A DNA stretch of 64,000 nucleotides from Geosiphon pyriformis (GCA_016748015.1 JAAOMT010000664.1:1837799-1901798); one strand, 5' to 3'. Counted from the stretch's first letter, positions 8,901 through 20,599 are shown. The notes: generated from the sequence alone by a model not told the origin. Numbers and translations: made by a program.

Positions 8901-9995
8901 TGTTATCTGAGTAGAAAAACTGATCCAAAGTTATGAAGAAATGTGACCAAAACATGACATAACACAGAATAATGCGCAATAACGTTGAATAACACATTAT
9001 AACGTTGGATAATGTGTTATAATGCAGGATAACACAGAATAGTGTGCAATAATGTAGGATAATGTGTTATAATGCAGGATAACACAGAATAACATGTAAT
9101 AACATCAGATAACATGTTATAACATAGGATAACTAGCAATAACATAGAAAAACGAAGCAATAACAGAAACAACAAAGCAATAGCTAATGATAGCAAGACA
9201 ATTGAAAGCAATCCTGTAAAACCAAAAAAATGTATAAAAGCAAGTAGTTGTAGAAGTGAGAAAGGAGAGAAGAAAAAATAGATACGAACCTTTAGACCAG
9301 AAATTAAAATATCTATACCCTTTCATCCTTTATTATCTTCCTTATTTCATCTCCTGAAATAAATCAATTATTAAAAGAAATCAGAATCATGAATTCATGT
9401 TCTCGAACTTCGTGAAATTTACGTGAATTAACCCTTGTTTCATATCTCCATTCTAAAACAGATGCTCTTAGTATAACCGCCTCAAATCTATTAACGATTT
9501 GGACCAATCACTTTTGATCACAGCGATTGATGATACTAATTTATTTTTTCTCTCTTTTCTTTTCTTTTCTTTTTCTTTTTCTTTCTTTTTCTGTCTTAAT
9601 TTTTTTATGGAGCGGCAACATAGTAAAATTGACTGTCTGGGAATAGACTTCATGATAGTCTGGTAAAAGAGGGAAGCTCCCTCTAAGTTTTGGATATTAA
9701 CATTATTTTGTTAGCTTACCAGAAGGGCAAAAAGACAACGCCAGACCCTAACAACTGTGCTCGTTAGCTCGGAGAAGAAAGCTCACATTTATGAAAAATG
9801 TTGTAATCAATAAAAGACAAACTCTGTGCCTTATAACCAAAAAACTCAACGGGTAAAATTCACATCCAGGAATAGATTTTCAGAGACTAATAATCAAGAC
9901 TAAGCCAACAGAATTACACAGAAGACGTATCATCAATAATTGAGAATACCAAACATTACCATTTTCTATACCCACCAAGTTTACCCGTAATAACA
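8901..9995 (+). repeat. 3' LTR of E1b (1095 bp)
   Basis: It starts TGTTATCTGAG and ends CGTAATAACA, giving TGTTAT/ATAACA inverted ends. U3 holds many imperfect repeats of an AACACAGAATAA/TGTGTTATAATGCAGGAT type (about 8955-9140). A TATA-like TGTATAAAAGC lies at about 9230. In the leader, TCTGGTAAAAG is followed by the perfect hairpin AGAGGGAAGCTCCCTCT (about 9668-9684). The four bases after the LTR are TGCT; the partner duplication is outside the window. Confidence 0.85.
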
Positions 9996-11053
9996 TGCTT
10001 ACTGGTACTGCCTCTTTTTTTAGTTGGTGTTTTTCTTCTTGCTTGGATAAACACTTTATAGTGGCTGATAGTGGTGTTATTTCTGGCAATTCTAGACATT
10101 TTGTACACAATATTTATTATTCTGTTTGTCATGCATGCTGGAAGGTTAGATCTGGTTCCAAGTTTTTGATGGGCAGTTTGATTTCTGAGATTGATTGGCT
10201 TTGTTTATCCTTGGTGTGGCATCTTAACTTGCACATGGCCACCAGTTTTACCAGCAGACTTTCAGCTAATACACATACATACTTTATAAAAACTTTACAC
10301 TATTGGCTGCTGGTTGTTGTCCAAAAATGCCTTTATAGTAGACTTTATCCTAGTGTGTTATGCTTATATTGTGATGATGTTGAGGTGTCAGATCATGTGT
10401 TTTCTTGCAGGATTAATAAACCTGTTTGATGTCAGATATTGGAATCTTATGTGAATTTCTGGAAGGCAGTTTCTGGTTTCTCTTATTCCTCTTTTGGTGT
10501 TTTATAGCTGTTGTCATTCTGTGGTTTTAATTCCTTTGTGTTCATGGCTTTTTGTAAGGGTTTCATTTTTAGTGGTTGGTTTCACAAGACTGTCTTCATC
10601 TTCTGTAATTCCAAGGTTGCTGGTTTGGAGATTGTAAAGTTTATATATTCTCTTGGTTTAGCTTTTAGGAAGAATATTTGGTCAGTTCGTGCTAAATATC
10701 GAGCTTATATGAAAAGGAATAGGTTGATTTTTCTTAATAGTTTGGCTCTCATTTTGGTTTCTGGTTTAGCTTCAAGGTTTTCTGCTAAAATGATTAAATT
10801 GCTTGGTATTACTGATGCTTTTGGTATTTGTTTTGGCTTTTGCAAACCTTGTTTGTTTTTTTCAGGTATAGGTAATCCAATTTCAGTTCACATAGCTATA
10901 TAGTGTTGTTTTGATCAGCCTGAATGGCTGGTCACGTGTAGAAAGTGCATGATTCATGCTTAGTTTAGATCATTTTTTGATGTATAGCACTAGATAGTGT
11001 TTGGACCTTACTCATTAAGCAAATAAAAAAAAATAAAAAAAATAAAAAAAAAA
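9996..11053 (+). pseudogene. LINE A: C-terminal part of ORF2 and 3' end
   Basis: The C-terminal part of the LINE ORF2, directly after the E1b LTR. It begins in the linker after RNase H (SGNSRHFVHNIYYSVCHACW) and contains the zf-RVT-like zinc motif in HYWLLVVVQKCLYSRLYPSVLCLYCDDVEVSDHVFSC (C-x2-C-x7-H-x3-C). It ends with GIGNPISVHIAI and TAG at about 10903. LINE B aligns along the whole length. Stops lie at about 10427 and 10507. The 3' UTR has the hairpin GATCAGCC/GGCTGGTC and an A-rich tail (AAATAAAAAAAAT) to about 11053. Its 5' part is left of E1b, outside the window. Confidence 0.85.
10913..10933 (+). other. 3' UTR hairpin of LINE A
   Basis: GATCAGCC, loop TGAAT, GGCTGGTC; the eight pairs include one U-G wobble. 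Equivalent hairpins stand at the same place in LINE B and LINE D. Such 3' structures can be what the LINE reverse transcriptase binds. Confidence 0.6.
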
Positions 11054-11700
11054 CATCTTAAAAAATGCTGTTTAATTGTTTTTATTTTAAAAAAAAAAAC
11101 ATTTTAAATGTTTAAAACTAATAAAAACAATATTAAAAATAGAAATTACAACTATTTTATTCTTTGTTTTAATTGTAATTATAAAAATACAAAAAAGAAA
11201 TAAAAATTTTTCATTAAATAAATTGTAAAAAAGTTATATTTAATAAACAATTAAAACATAATTCAAAAAAAAGTAATATTAATTGTTAAATTTAAATTTT
11301 TTTAAATTATTAATATTTTAAATAATAATAATTCATTATTTTTTGGTAATTAATTATGACCAATATAATACTCAATTGTTACATAATTACAATTTTACAA
11401 TTTGCAATTTTATTTTAATTATAATTAAAACATTTTAAATTACATTATAATTTATTATTAAGCTATATATATATAACTGTTTTACTATTTATAAAACTTT
11501 TTAATCTAATTAATATTCGTAACAATAGTGAATTTATTAACAATGTGATTTTTGAACATATATTCAACATTATGTATTCTTGCTCTTTCTATTTTAACAA
11601 AAAATTGAATGCTTTAAATAAAAAAAGCAACATGCAAAAATCAGTAAATTTTGCTTACAATACTTGAACGCGAATTAAAAGGTACTTTATATATATTTAC
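11054..11700. other. AT-rich stretch without recognisable gene
   Basis: Low-complexity A/T runs following the LINE A tail. No open frame or repeat is recognised. Confidence 0.5.
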
Positions 11701-12697
11701 ATTTATCTATTTAGCAGTGGTGACTTTGAAAGTGAAATGAGAATTTTCGCATGATCACTAATCAATCATATTCAATACAACTACTCGGGGAAACCATCTT
11801 GACGAACCCGACCTAACCTTTTTCTGTGTGCTATATTAATGATTCATGGTATTTCATTCCTACTTTTGAAAACTCCATTCGCCTGCAGTTTGTAATTTGG
11901 TTTAGCCATAAGGACGCTCGACATCTTTAAATACTCCCACAATCAAAGAGTTCACAATCTCAGAATGATAGTGGTGCTCAAAGGCCTTACTGTTCAAATA
12001 AAAACCGGGAAAATGTGCTGTGAAAATATCGGTTATGTTACAAAAACAATTTGTCCAAGGAAAAATCTCCTTTTTCCAATTTGTTCTTTATCATTTTCAT
12101 TTGATCCAGGAATGTCCTTTCGTACGCAGAGACTCCCTGTCAAAGAGAACCACCTTGTAGATTGCCAAAAGATACTTCATAAACCCTTGTGATGGATGAT
12201 GGAAACTACGCTGGTATCTGTGACACCAATGGCTCAGCCTAGAACAGTGTTGATCTGGGTAGCTAATTGTAGTGTTCTCTGTTAAATCTCTGGGTGGGAA
12301 TCATGTGACAACCAACTACACATCACTCTTACAATTTCAGATTACCAAATTATTTGTTTGAGAATTGATAAAACAAGATTATACTTGAACAAAGGTGTTT
12401 TTGATAAAATTTAAGTTGAACTTTAGATTAAAATCAATTATAATATTCTTTTTGAAAGATAACTCCAAGTCCCAAATCTCGCGTTTTGGACTTTTTTATC
12501 AAAGTTATCCGATATTTACACAAAAATACTTTCAACCTTTATTGAGGTTGGGCATGTTTAAATTTACCCTGATATTTATGAAAAAAAGGGAACTATTATT
12601 TTTACATAGTACACGTGTATATAATGATCGATAAAAGGCTCTCGTATAAACTTCTAATGAAATTGGATACTTGAAAAAAAAGTCTTCACAAGCTCAA
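11701..12697. other. Moderate-GC intergenic stretch, unassigned
   Basis: Base composition is more balanced than in the flanks. A 75-codon plus-strand ORF (11965-12192, MIVVLKGLTVQIKTG) is present. On the minus strand about 12080-11910 there is an unstarted, protein-like stretch (ITDIFTAHFPGFYLNSKAF, then VFKDVERPYG). Neither is recognised. It may hold the 3' UTR of the LisH gene, a decayed gene exon or nothing coding. Confidence 0.3.
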
Positions 12698-13336
12698 TTA
12701 ACTTCCGTTATTACCACTTGTACCGTTGGGTCCAGCACCTGTAGAGTTTGATCCCATGATTCCATCGTTTGTAACCATTTCTATATCAAGATTGATGAAC
12801 TCATCAAAGAGGTCATTTTGACTCGAGTTTCCAGCACTAGCATTGGCGCCCAAATTAAAGATAGATTCGCCACCAATATTAATAAAAGGATTATCGAATA
12901 ATTGACAATTAAAAACCTAAATAACAAATGCAAGGAATTTAGAAAAGATTAAAAATATAAAAGACCAGGTAATTGAAGAATATAATATCAAGATAATACC
13001 TCTTCCATGCTAATTTCTTCAGAGGTTGGTCCTATCATAGACTCTTGTGATATATTTGATAAAATGTTCGTTGCCTGTTGAATTGACTGTTGTGATTGTG
13101 CATTTGATAGGCCATTGCCCAAAACTCCAACTTGTGGCGTTGACACTGTACTTCCAGAATTGCCGGTTCCTATAGGCTGTGACGCTTGTGGTTGAGTAGG
13201 AGTTGTCTTGGAAGGAGGATTCTATGTAACAATAAGGTTAATTAAATTCTTGAGATCCTAAGTGATACAAAAGGTAGAAAGATACCTTGGCAGAATTAGC
13301 ATCTGGTTTCTTTTGACGTTGATTTTGAAGAGCTAG

Positions 13337-13368
<32 letters not shown>

Positions 13369-14019
13369 GAATTGCAACTTGTTGATTTTGCTGCTGTTGT
13401 TGTTGATTTTGATGTTGCTGCAGCATTATTTGCATTATTGCAGGATTACGCATTGCTTGCTGCATCTGAATTGGCTGCATTCCGACATCTTGAATGGCTG
13501 TTCCTCGCTTTGGATAGATAATCAGATGAAACCAATTGTATGAAGAGTAACCGAAAGAAATATTAAAAAGCTTAGAATTTAAAAGAATAAAATTACCTGT
13601 TGCTTTTTGTAACTCAACAAATTGTTTGTTTCTTGCATCATAATATTCTTATTAATTGTTTGTTCTCCTGCGGGACCTGTTCTCACCATATTTCCAGTGT
13701 TCGCAATAAAGTTTGGAGTAAATGGAAGTAGTTGTGAATTGGCAAACGTACCATAATGCGGGACGGGAGTAGGGATATTGGGGTTATAGCCAGGAGGTCT
13801 AGGCATAGTTAAATTTATAGAAGCATTATGTACTTGCGCTACTTTTTGAGTAGCTGAATGAATCAAATTGGAGATTTCTTGATTTATGGGATTCTCGTGT
13901 TGATTAGTGCCAGAGTTGTTGACCAAAGGAGACATGGAATTGTTGTGAGGTGAAATTGGTTTTTGTTGGCTAGTAGCTACACCAGCTATTGGGTTCCTTT
14001 GGATGATGTTTGGTTGTTG

Positions 14020-14058
<39 letters not shown>

Positions 14059-15184
14059 TTGTTGCTGCGTTAGTTGCGGTTGCTGTTGTTGTTGCTCTTG
14101 TTGCGGATTCATTCTTTTATGAACAGTGGCGTTTCGCGTTTTAGGAGTCTGATCCGGTGAGGGGTTTGGAACATTTGCGAGAGGCTTAACAAATAAAATA
14201 CATGTTGTTTTAAAAATTGATAGGAAATATACATGTAATCCTGAGAAAAGAAAGTAAAAATTATATACCTGAGTGAGCAGTGGTTGTGGTTGTTGTTGTT
14301 GTTGTTGTTGTTGTTGTTGAGTAGCTTGTTGATTACGTTGTAAAAGTTGTCCACCTTGATTATGTAATTAAAAATTTTAACAATCTTTATTCCAAAATTA
14401 TCATGTACTCTCAAAATTAGTAACTCTCACTTACTATTAATATATGCTGATGATTGTTCAGGTGCCGTTGTTCTTTGCCGCTTACTAGGTGAGGATTGTG
14501 ATTGCCCCGTCGTTGAGGGAATACCGTTCACGTTCACGCCGTCAACGGGGCGTTTTGTACCTGCAGACGTTAACTATGATAGTTTTTTATTTAATAAAAA
14601 ATGAGACAATTTCGATTAATAAGATATTCTGAAAATAAATATTGGAGTATAAAGATTCAAATATTAACGATAATTTTGCAAGTATATACTTGATTAACTA
14701 ATTGTGGCTGAACGTGTAATGGAGGTCCATTAGCTGCTGCAGTTTGTACGGCTGGTGCATTTTGAAAAATGGGTGCGTTATTTCCAGGATGTTGATGTTG
14801 TGAAACAATCTGATATGGCTTTCCTGGTTGATTTCTGTTGATTGCAGAATGAAAAATTTTATCTTATTTAAAATTTAGTTTTTGAAAAACTCTACATTAA
14901 TTTATACATACTGTGCAAAAGTTCGCCGCATCGCTTGATTTTTCAATACAGGAGTTTGATTTGAAATACGTTGTTGAGGGCTCATCATCATTTCACTGCT
15001 ATTGTTATTCTGAGGTTCGACATTATTCCCCATTATTCGATTGGGAAATTGATTTGTATGAGGTTGTTGATGAGTGACAGATGGTGTTTGCTGATTTTGT
15101 TGCTGTTGCTGTTGCTGCTGCTGTTGTTGATGCTGTTGTTGTTGTTGCTGCTGTTGCTGTTGCTGTTGTTGCTGCTGCTGCTGC

Positions 15185-15236
<52 letters not shown>

Positions 15237-15282
15237 GCTGCTGTTGAGCTTGAGCTGCTTGAGAAGCAACCGCTGAAACAAC

Positions 15283-15315
<33 letters not shown>

Positions 15316-16204
15316 AGCTGCCTGTGCCTGTGCCTGTGCCTGTGCTTGGGCTTGAGCTTGAGCTTGGGCTTGAGCTTGTGCTTGTGCTTGTGCTTGAGCT
15401 TGGGCTTGCTGAAATTGTAATTGACGTTGGACATGTTGATGCTGTTGCTGTTGCTGTTGCTGTTGTACAGCGACTTGAACTTGTTGTTGCGTTGGTTGTT
15501 GTGGATTCTGCACGGAATAACTTATTGGTAATCCGCCATTTTGATTCATTCCATCCGCCATCATTCTCAATCTGGTGGCCTTATTTCGCTATAGTGCATA
15601 TTTAGCAAAAGAAAATGTATTAAAAAATAATTTATATGTAATTATTAGAAATAAATAATTCGATAATTATGCCTATCCATCATCTTAAAATTGCTGTTTT
15701 AATTCAATTTATTTTATCTCAATTCCCCACTCATCATCCAATCCCTGTTTTATGAAAGTATTCATTTTCTGATTGATACCTCAACTAAGACCCTCACCTG
15801 CTGATCAAGGGAAAACCGTTGCGCTTCTGGGCTGCAAGGACGACCAAGCTTTGCACTGTAAATGTCCCAAAATACAGTCCACCATTCATATAGGAAACCT
15901 TCAGGTGCGTGAACCGGAACAACCACTTCGGGTAAAGTAGAGCTGTTATCTGAATCCGAGTTTGGAACAGTACTCGAAGAACCTGGATTATTTGGATTTC
16001 CTTCTTCTTTGATCATGCTCTGTAGATCCCCTTCTCTCAAATAAGCTCTTGCACTCTCAATTGCACCTTGTCTTTTAAGAAAATCATAAACGTAAGCATT
16101 TAATAGTTCTTTTTTTTGAACTCCATTGCGTTGTGCTTGTTCCGATTGCTGTTGCTGAGCAGCTTGGTGTTGCTGCTGTTGTTGAGCAGCTTGGTGTTGT
16201 TGTT

Positions 16205-16247
<43 letters not shown>

Positions 16248-16307
16248 TTGCTGTTGCTGTTGATGATGTTGAGTAGCTTGTTGGACGGCCTGATGCCTAG
16301 GTATCAT
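12698..16307 (-). CDS. LisH-domain, Gln-rich transcriptional regulator (Flo8/Som1/SSBP-like), 9 exons
   Basis: Host gene with nine exons: 16307-15798, 15588-14912, 14834-14690, 14573-14435, 14354-14269, 14184-13597, 13507-13286, 13221-13000 and 12916-12698 (stop TAA). All introns are GT-AG, 64-209 bp, and the phases join without a break to 2808 bases (935 residues). Residues 65-97 are a LisH motif (ELLNAYVYDFLKRQGAIESA, AYLREGDLQ). It continues into the LUFS-type block APEGFLYEWWTVFWDIYSAK (134-153) seen in LEUNIG, SSBP and fungal Flo8/Som1. Long Gln tracts and an Ala-Gln repeat follow, then basic KRPVDG and SPSKRQR (possible nuclear signals) and an acidic tail NDLFDEFINLDIEM. LisH mediates dimerisation. 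A nuclear co-regulator role is inferred from family; the exact ortholog is not settled. The start was chosen because it is the first ATG in frame before LisH. Confidence 0.88.
15093..15243 (-). repeat. Long polyglutamine tract in exon 2
   Basis: A nearly uninterrupted CAA/CAG run with a few His codons encodes roughly 50 Gln. CAA and CAG are mixed in blocks, which suggests replication slippage. Confidence 0.9.
15313..15408 (-). repeat. Ala-Gln hexanucleotide repeat in exon 2
   Basis: About 16 tandem copies of a six-base unit (CAGGC-type and CAAGC-type variants), coding alternating Gln and Ala. It is flanked on both sides by polyglutamine. Confidence 0.88.
16202..16262 (-). repeat. N-terminal polyglutamine tract in exon 1
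   Basis: A CAG/CAA run encoding about 20 Gln before the LisH motif, with two short Gln-His-Gln-Ala-Ala repeats next to it. Confidence 0.85.
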
Positions 16308-17000
16308 GGTCTTAAACTTTGCTATACGAAAGAGTAATATCGACTGGGTTAATCTTGTCAGTCAGTTCAAGTTTTTGAGAGTTAGTGGCGAATGTAGTAA
16401 GAGATTATTAAGCCACAAAAGTATTTTAATTTTTAAAGTATTAAAATAGTAGATAAAATGAATAATATTTTTTCTTCTCAAAAGTCTCAAAGAAAATTCG
16501 TAGGGCAGTTGAGTAAAGTAAAACAGAAGACGGTCAACGAGAAAAAAAGTCGGTGAATAAAATGGTGAGTATATTAGAAAGAACAGGGAGTAATTATAAT
16601 ATTTATGGTTTTACTATCATAAAGCTGCAGGTTATGATAATAAAAAAGCAATATCTGATTGAGTTCGGAATTTTTGACTTGGGGAAATAGTGGTATATAG
16701 AGTAAAATCTATGTAATAAAAGAAGGGACCTTAGTAGAAATTGTTGAGTCAGCTGAATGTCAAAATGGCTGACTTCTGAATTTTAAAAACACTCTGATAA
16801 TTCTGTTTATTTTATATATATCATATAGTTTTCAAGTGTCTTTGTAATAGTGACCCATACTCCCCCACGCCCCAAACAGGTACTGTAATAACCGACCCTC
16901 ATCGGCAAGAATGCAAAGATTTTCATTGAACATTTTGAACCAATTAAGTTCTTTGAATTATCTTTAAAAGAACGTCATTTTGCTGAAAAAACGACAATGA
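16308..17000 (-). promoter_or_regulatory. Upstream region of the LisH gene
   Basis: No supported gene is seen. It lies upstream of the ATG and has less skewed composition than the AT-rich sequence beyond about 17040, so it probably holds the 5' UTR and promoter. No clear TATA box can be assigned. Confidence 0.4.
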
Positions 17001-18449
17001 AAGAACTTGGCAGATAAAAAAGGTAAATAAAACAAAAAGGAGTGCATTATTATATATAATAAACATTTATATACAGATTTATGTTCTCATGTGTAAATAG
17101 AACAACTTTTACTTTTTCAATTAAGTTTTATCATGATAATTTGAATAATAATATGGTTTACTTACAAGCCAAAATAAATTAATTTCACAATTTTTACTTT
17201 TTAAAATAATTATTTGGTAATGTTTTTACTATTTTATTAATTATGTTTTGTATATCTTTATTAATTTAAAGTATTAATATAAATAATTTTAACTTAAAAG
17301 TTTTAAGTATATAAAATTAATTTTAAATCAAAACTTTAAAAATTAAGAATTTTTATTTATTTATTAATTAAAAATATATTAATTAAAAAATAATATAATT
17401 TTAGTTATTTTTAAATTAATAAACAATTTATTATATTTTAAAAAATTAATTTTTTAATATAATTTATTTAAATTATTATTATAAACCTTTTTTTTGTATT
17501 TTTATAATTATAAAACAAAGAATAAAAAAAGATTTTTTAAATGTTAATATTGTGGTAATTATAAATAACCATTTGGTTAAACATTTTTTCAAGATTTCAA
17601 AGATTTTAAATTAGTTTTTATTAATCTGTTATTGTTCAAAAATAAATAAATAATTACTATTTTAGACTTATATATAAATATATTTTTTAATGCTTAATTA
17701 GATTAAGTAATTATTATTAATTTAATTATTGTTAAAATTATTAATAAAAATATGTTTATTATATTAAGCAGTAATTTTAATAAAAATGAATTAGAATACA
17801 ATATTAGTTTTAAAAAATACTTAAATATAAATCTGATATTATTTATAAAAAAAAACATAAATAATAATAATATAAATTACTAATAACAAAATAAAAAATT
17901 ATTAGAACATATAATATTAGGAATTCTAGGAATACAAATAAAAATATTAACAAAAATACCAATAATCTCAAAAAAATTATAGAAATTTCAAAAATTTTGT
18001 ATTATAAAAATTATATATATATAGCAAAAATAAAAAAAACAAAAAAAAAACAGATAAAAAAGAACAGATTAGTTTGTTTTAAAATTAGTTTAGTTATTTC
18101 TACTTCAATTAAATTACAAATCAAATAAACCTATTTTTTAAAATTTATATTACTTATTAATTAATAAATTTAATACTGTTTATTAAAATTTATATTATTA
18201 TTATATTAATATTAATAATATTTATTATGACTATTTAACAACACTAAAACTATAGCTTTTAATCATAACTATTAATAGAATATTAATTGCTACTATATTA
18301 TTTTATTATTTATGTTTATTTTGAGTTATTAATTAATTATAAAAAAAGTGTTAAAATTATAATATCAAAAATTGTCTAATAAAAAATACTAAAAAAGAAT
18401 ATAAATATAGTTAAAAAACTAGAATTACTATAAGTAATTCTATAGCTAA
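17001..18449. other. Very AT-rich stretch, nothing recognised
   Basis: Almost continuous A/T runs with no open frame of note. It could be the 5' part of the old LINE D decayed beyond recognition. Confidence 0.4.
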
Positions 18450-20599
18450 AAAAAAATCAGTCAAAGTTTTGGCTTCAAATTCAATTAATAGAAACTTAGC
18501 TTAAAAGCAGAAAGTTTTCTTTGACAAAATTAAACATTCAGATAATAAAGCAGATTTAAGTTTTAATGAATTAAAACATATTATTAGTCAGTTTGCTAAA
18601 ATAAAAACAGATAAAAATGCTTTTAAAGTAGTTTTTTGAGTAAAAATACTGGTTATAAAGCAAATAGTAAAAACAAAAAACAGTTTGATTTTAAAACAAA
18701 TATTTTTAAAGCCAAGTAAGTTAATACTAGTGTTGTTTTTAGTTTTTTAATTGGTTTTCTTAACTTTAACATAAATAATAAAGAAGTTTTTTTCTCTTTT
18801 TATTTACTTATCTCTCTGGACAAAAAATAAATAATAATGTTAAAAAACAAGAAATTAAATTAAATTGAACTGTAATAATCAAAAAAATTCTCATAAATAT
18901 ACCAAAAAAATAATTATTACTGCAGTAACCAAATATAATTAGATAGTATTAATCTAATTATAATTAATTAAACTATAACAAAAAACTGTAATAAAATTTG
19001 TTAAATCAAATTAAGCAGATTTGTTAACAGCTAAGTGGTTATTTTTTATTAGATAAAATTTAATATAAGTAACTAAGACTATAGAAGATTATAATATATA
19101 GATTTCTAGAAATTAACATAGAGCTTTTTTGTATACACTCTTTGTAAGAACAATTATATATAATTTAGATACTTTGTTGAAAAGAACCAGTAAAAAAACT
19201 TCTATTATTAATTAATTATTTAAAATAAGCAATAAGATTTACTATACTGTAGTTAATTTTAAGTCAAATTAAGAACTGAAATCTGCCTTTTACACAGAGC
19301 CAATATTTGATGGAATAAAATTTTTTGGACTAGGTTGAATCTGGTTTGCTATAAAAAATATAAATGTTTTGAATATTTCTCTCTTAAATATAACTTTTTA
19401 AGTTCTTTTATTTTGGTTAAAAAAAAGATATATAAGAAGTTTATTTTGAATTAAGATTGATTTCAGTTCACTTATTTTTATGCAAAAAAAATGTGTCTAT
19501 CTTTTAACTTACTGTTTTTGACAGCAAATCTTGAATACAAATAGTATTTTTAATAACTGTTCTTAATAATAATTATTTTGTTTTTGTTTTTGGGTTTTTT
19601 TTTCTAATACTTTACTCTTTGATAATATGGTTTCAAAGTCTTAAAATATGTCTGCAATTGGTAATTGATTAGCTTTTTTAGAATATTTTCTAATGCTTTT
19701 AACTGACCAAATATTGAATATTGTATACAAGTTGGGTGTTTTGAATTTAGTACTTTTTGCTTTCCTATTTTTTGTGCTAACTGGTTTGACAGTTTTGAAT
19801 CCAAATTTGGATTTTAATATAGTTTTAGATAATCTATTAGCATTGTTTCTTCCTTTTTTAGTGAATACAAATAAAATATTGAATTTGGGTACAAGCAGCT
19901 TTAAGATTTTAACTACCAAAATAAGTGGTTTAAAATTAAAATTGGTTACTTTTAAAGTATCTATAGTATTTGTTTTGGCAAAATTAAATCAGTTGTACAC
20001 TAATTTGGATTATTCGATATTTTTTGCATCTAAATAAATAACTTATTTTGGAAGTTTTCTATGTATAATATTAGGAATATGGACAATTAAATTAAGCAGA
20101 AAAATATTATTTATTAGTATAAAAATCAGACAACATGGTTTTTATTGTTATTAAAACTAAGTTAAAATTTAATATTAGGCTATAAATTAAAAGTAAACTT
20201 AATGATGTTTAAATTTTTATGTTAAGTATAAAGCAAAGTTTTCATAGTACTAGTATAGTTATTATTATGAACATTTTATTAGTTCAACATATATTAAAAA
20301 TTAAGAAGGTGTATGACAGAATAATTTCAGTTTGTTTGTTATTTAAAAACAAGTTTTTAGTTATAGTTTTGGAACTATATGTTGGTATATTTGCTAGTGT
20401 GTAGTTTAATCAAGTTTCTAATATTAACTTTGTTATCTTTAAAGCAGTTAATTCTAGCTCTTTTGTAATTTTGGATGGTAATTTTAATAAAAATAGTTTT
20501 AAGAGAAGTGTAAATTTTAAAAAATGTTTAAATATGAGTCTGCTTAATTTATTTTATGAATATTTATTAGTTAAAATTTCTACATAGAGCAATTTCAGA
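18450..20599 (+). pseudogene. LINE D, fragment 1 (ORF1 end and endonuclease start, AT-decayed)
   Basis: First fragment of an old plus-strand LINE. At 19693-20037 the reading (SSFKILTTKISGLKLKLVTF, then LNQLYTNLDYSIFF) aligns with the ORF1 C-terminus of LINE B (SSKVLTAKVSGLETKLVALE). From about 20290 the endonuclease follows (LFKNKFLVIVLELYVGIFAS, AVNSSSFVILDGNFNKNS), matching LFKNKLSVLILGLYAGAFS and AVNESSFVILGGDFNENS of LINE B. Its left limit is uncertain. It stops at the target site of the hAT-like element. Confidence 0.78.
20592..20599 (+). repeat. Target site duplication of hAT-like element, left
   Basis: ATTTCAGA; its partner is ATTTTAAA at 31838-31845, with two transition differences. 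Confidence 0.75.

Larger units (their letters stand above)
7017..9995 (+). mobile_element. Ty3/gypsy element E1b, 3' part (integrase, ORF3, LTR)
   Basis: The plus-strand remainder of a second gypsy element, cut at its left side by the insertion of E1 inside the integrase zinc-binding domain. It contains the catalytic core and C-terminus of integrase, an ORF3, a polypurine tract and a complete LTR. Its LTR differs from that of E1 but shares leader motifs with that of E2. Immediately beyond 9995 the sequence becomes the C-terminal part of LINE A in frame, so E1b is itself inserted in LINE A. Confidence 0.85.

Noticed and set aside
8955-9140. Repeats in the E1b LTR taken as a satellite or CRISPR
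   Set aside because: They have no spacer structure, and the LTR ends and TATA-like box enclose them.
9995-11053. LINE A as a classical 5'-truncated LINE
   Set aside because: Its left end coincides exactly with the terminal ATAACA of the E1b LTR, so it is interrupted, not truncated by failed reverse transcription.
14971-15605. Long plus-strand ORFs rich in Leu or Val opposite the LisH gene (also 16116-16337 and 13337-13543)
   Set aside because: They are antisense readings of CAG/CAA repeats, giving polyLeu and polyVal. The sense strand has a consistent nine-exon gene.
16562-16580. ATGGTGAGT as the first exon and donor of a plus-strand gene upstream of the LisH gene
   Set aside because: No downstream coding exon could be found on that strand.
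17001-18449. Organelle-derived DNA because of the extreme A/T content
   Set aside because: No mitochondrial gene is readable, and the same composition grades into readable LINE relics, which points to decay in place.
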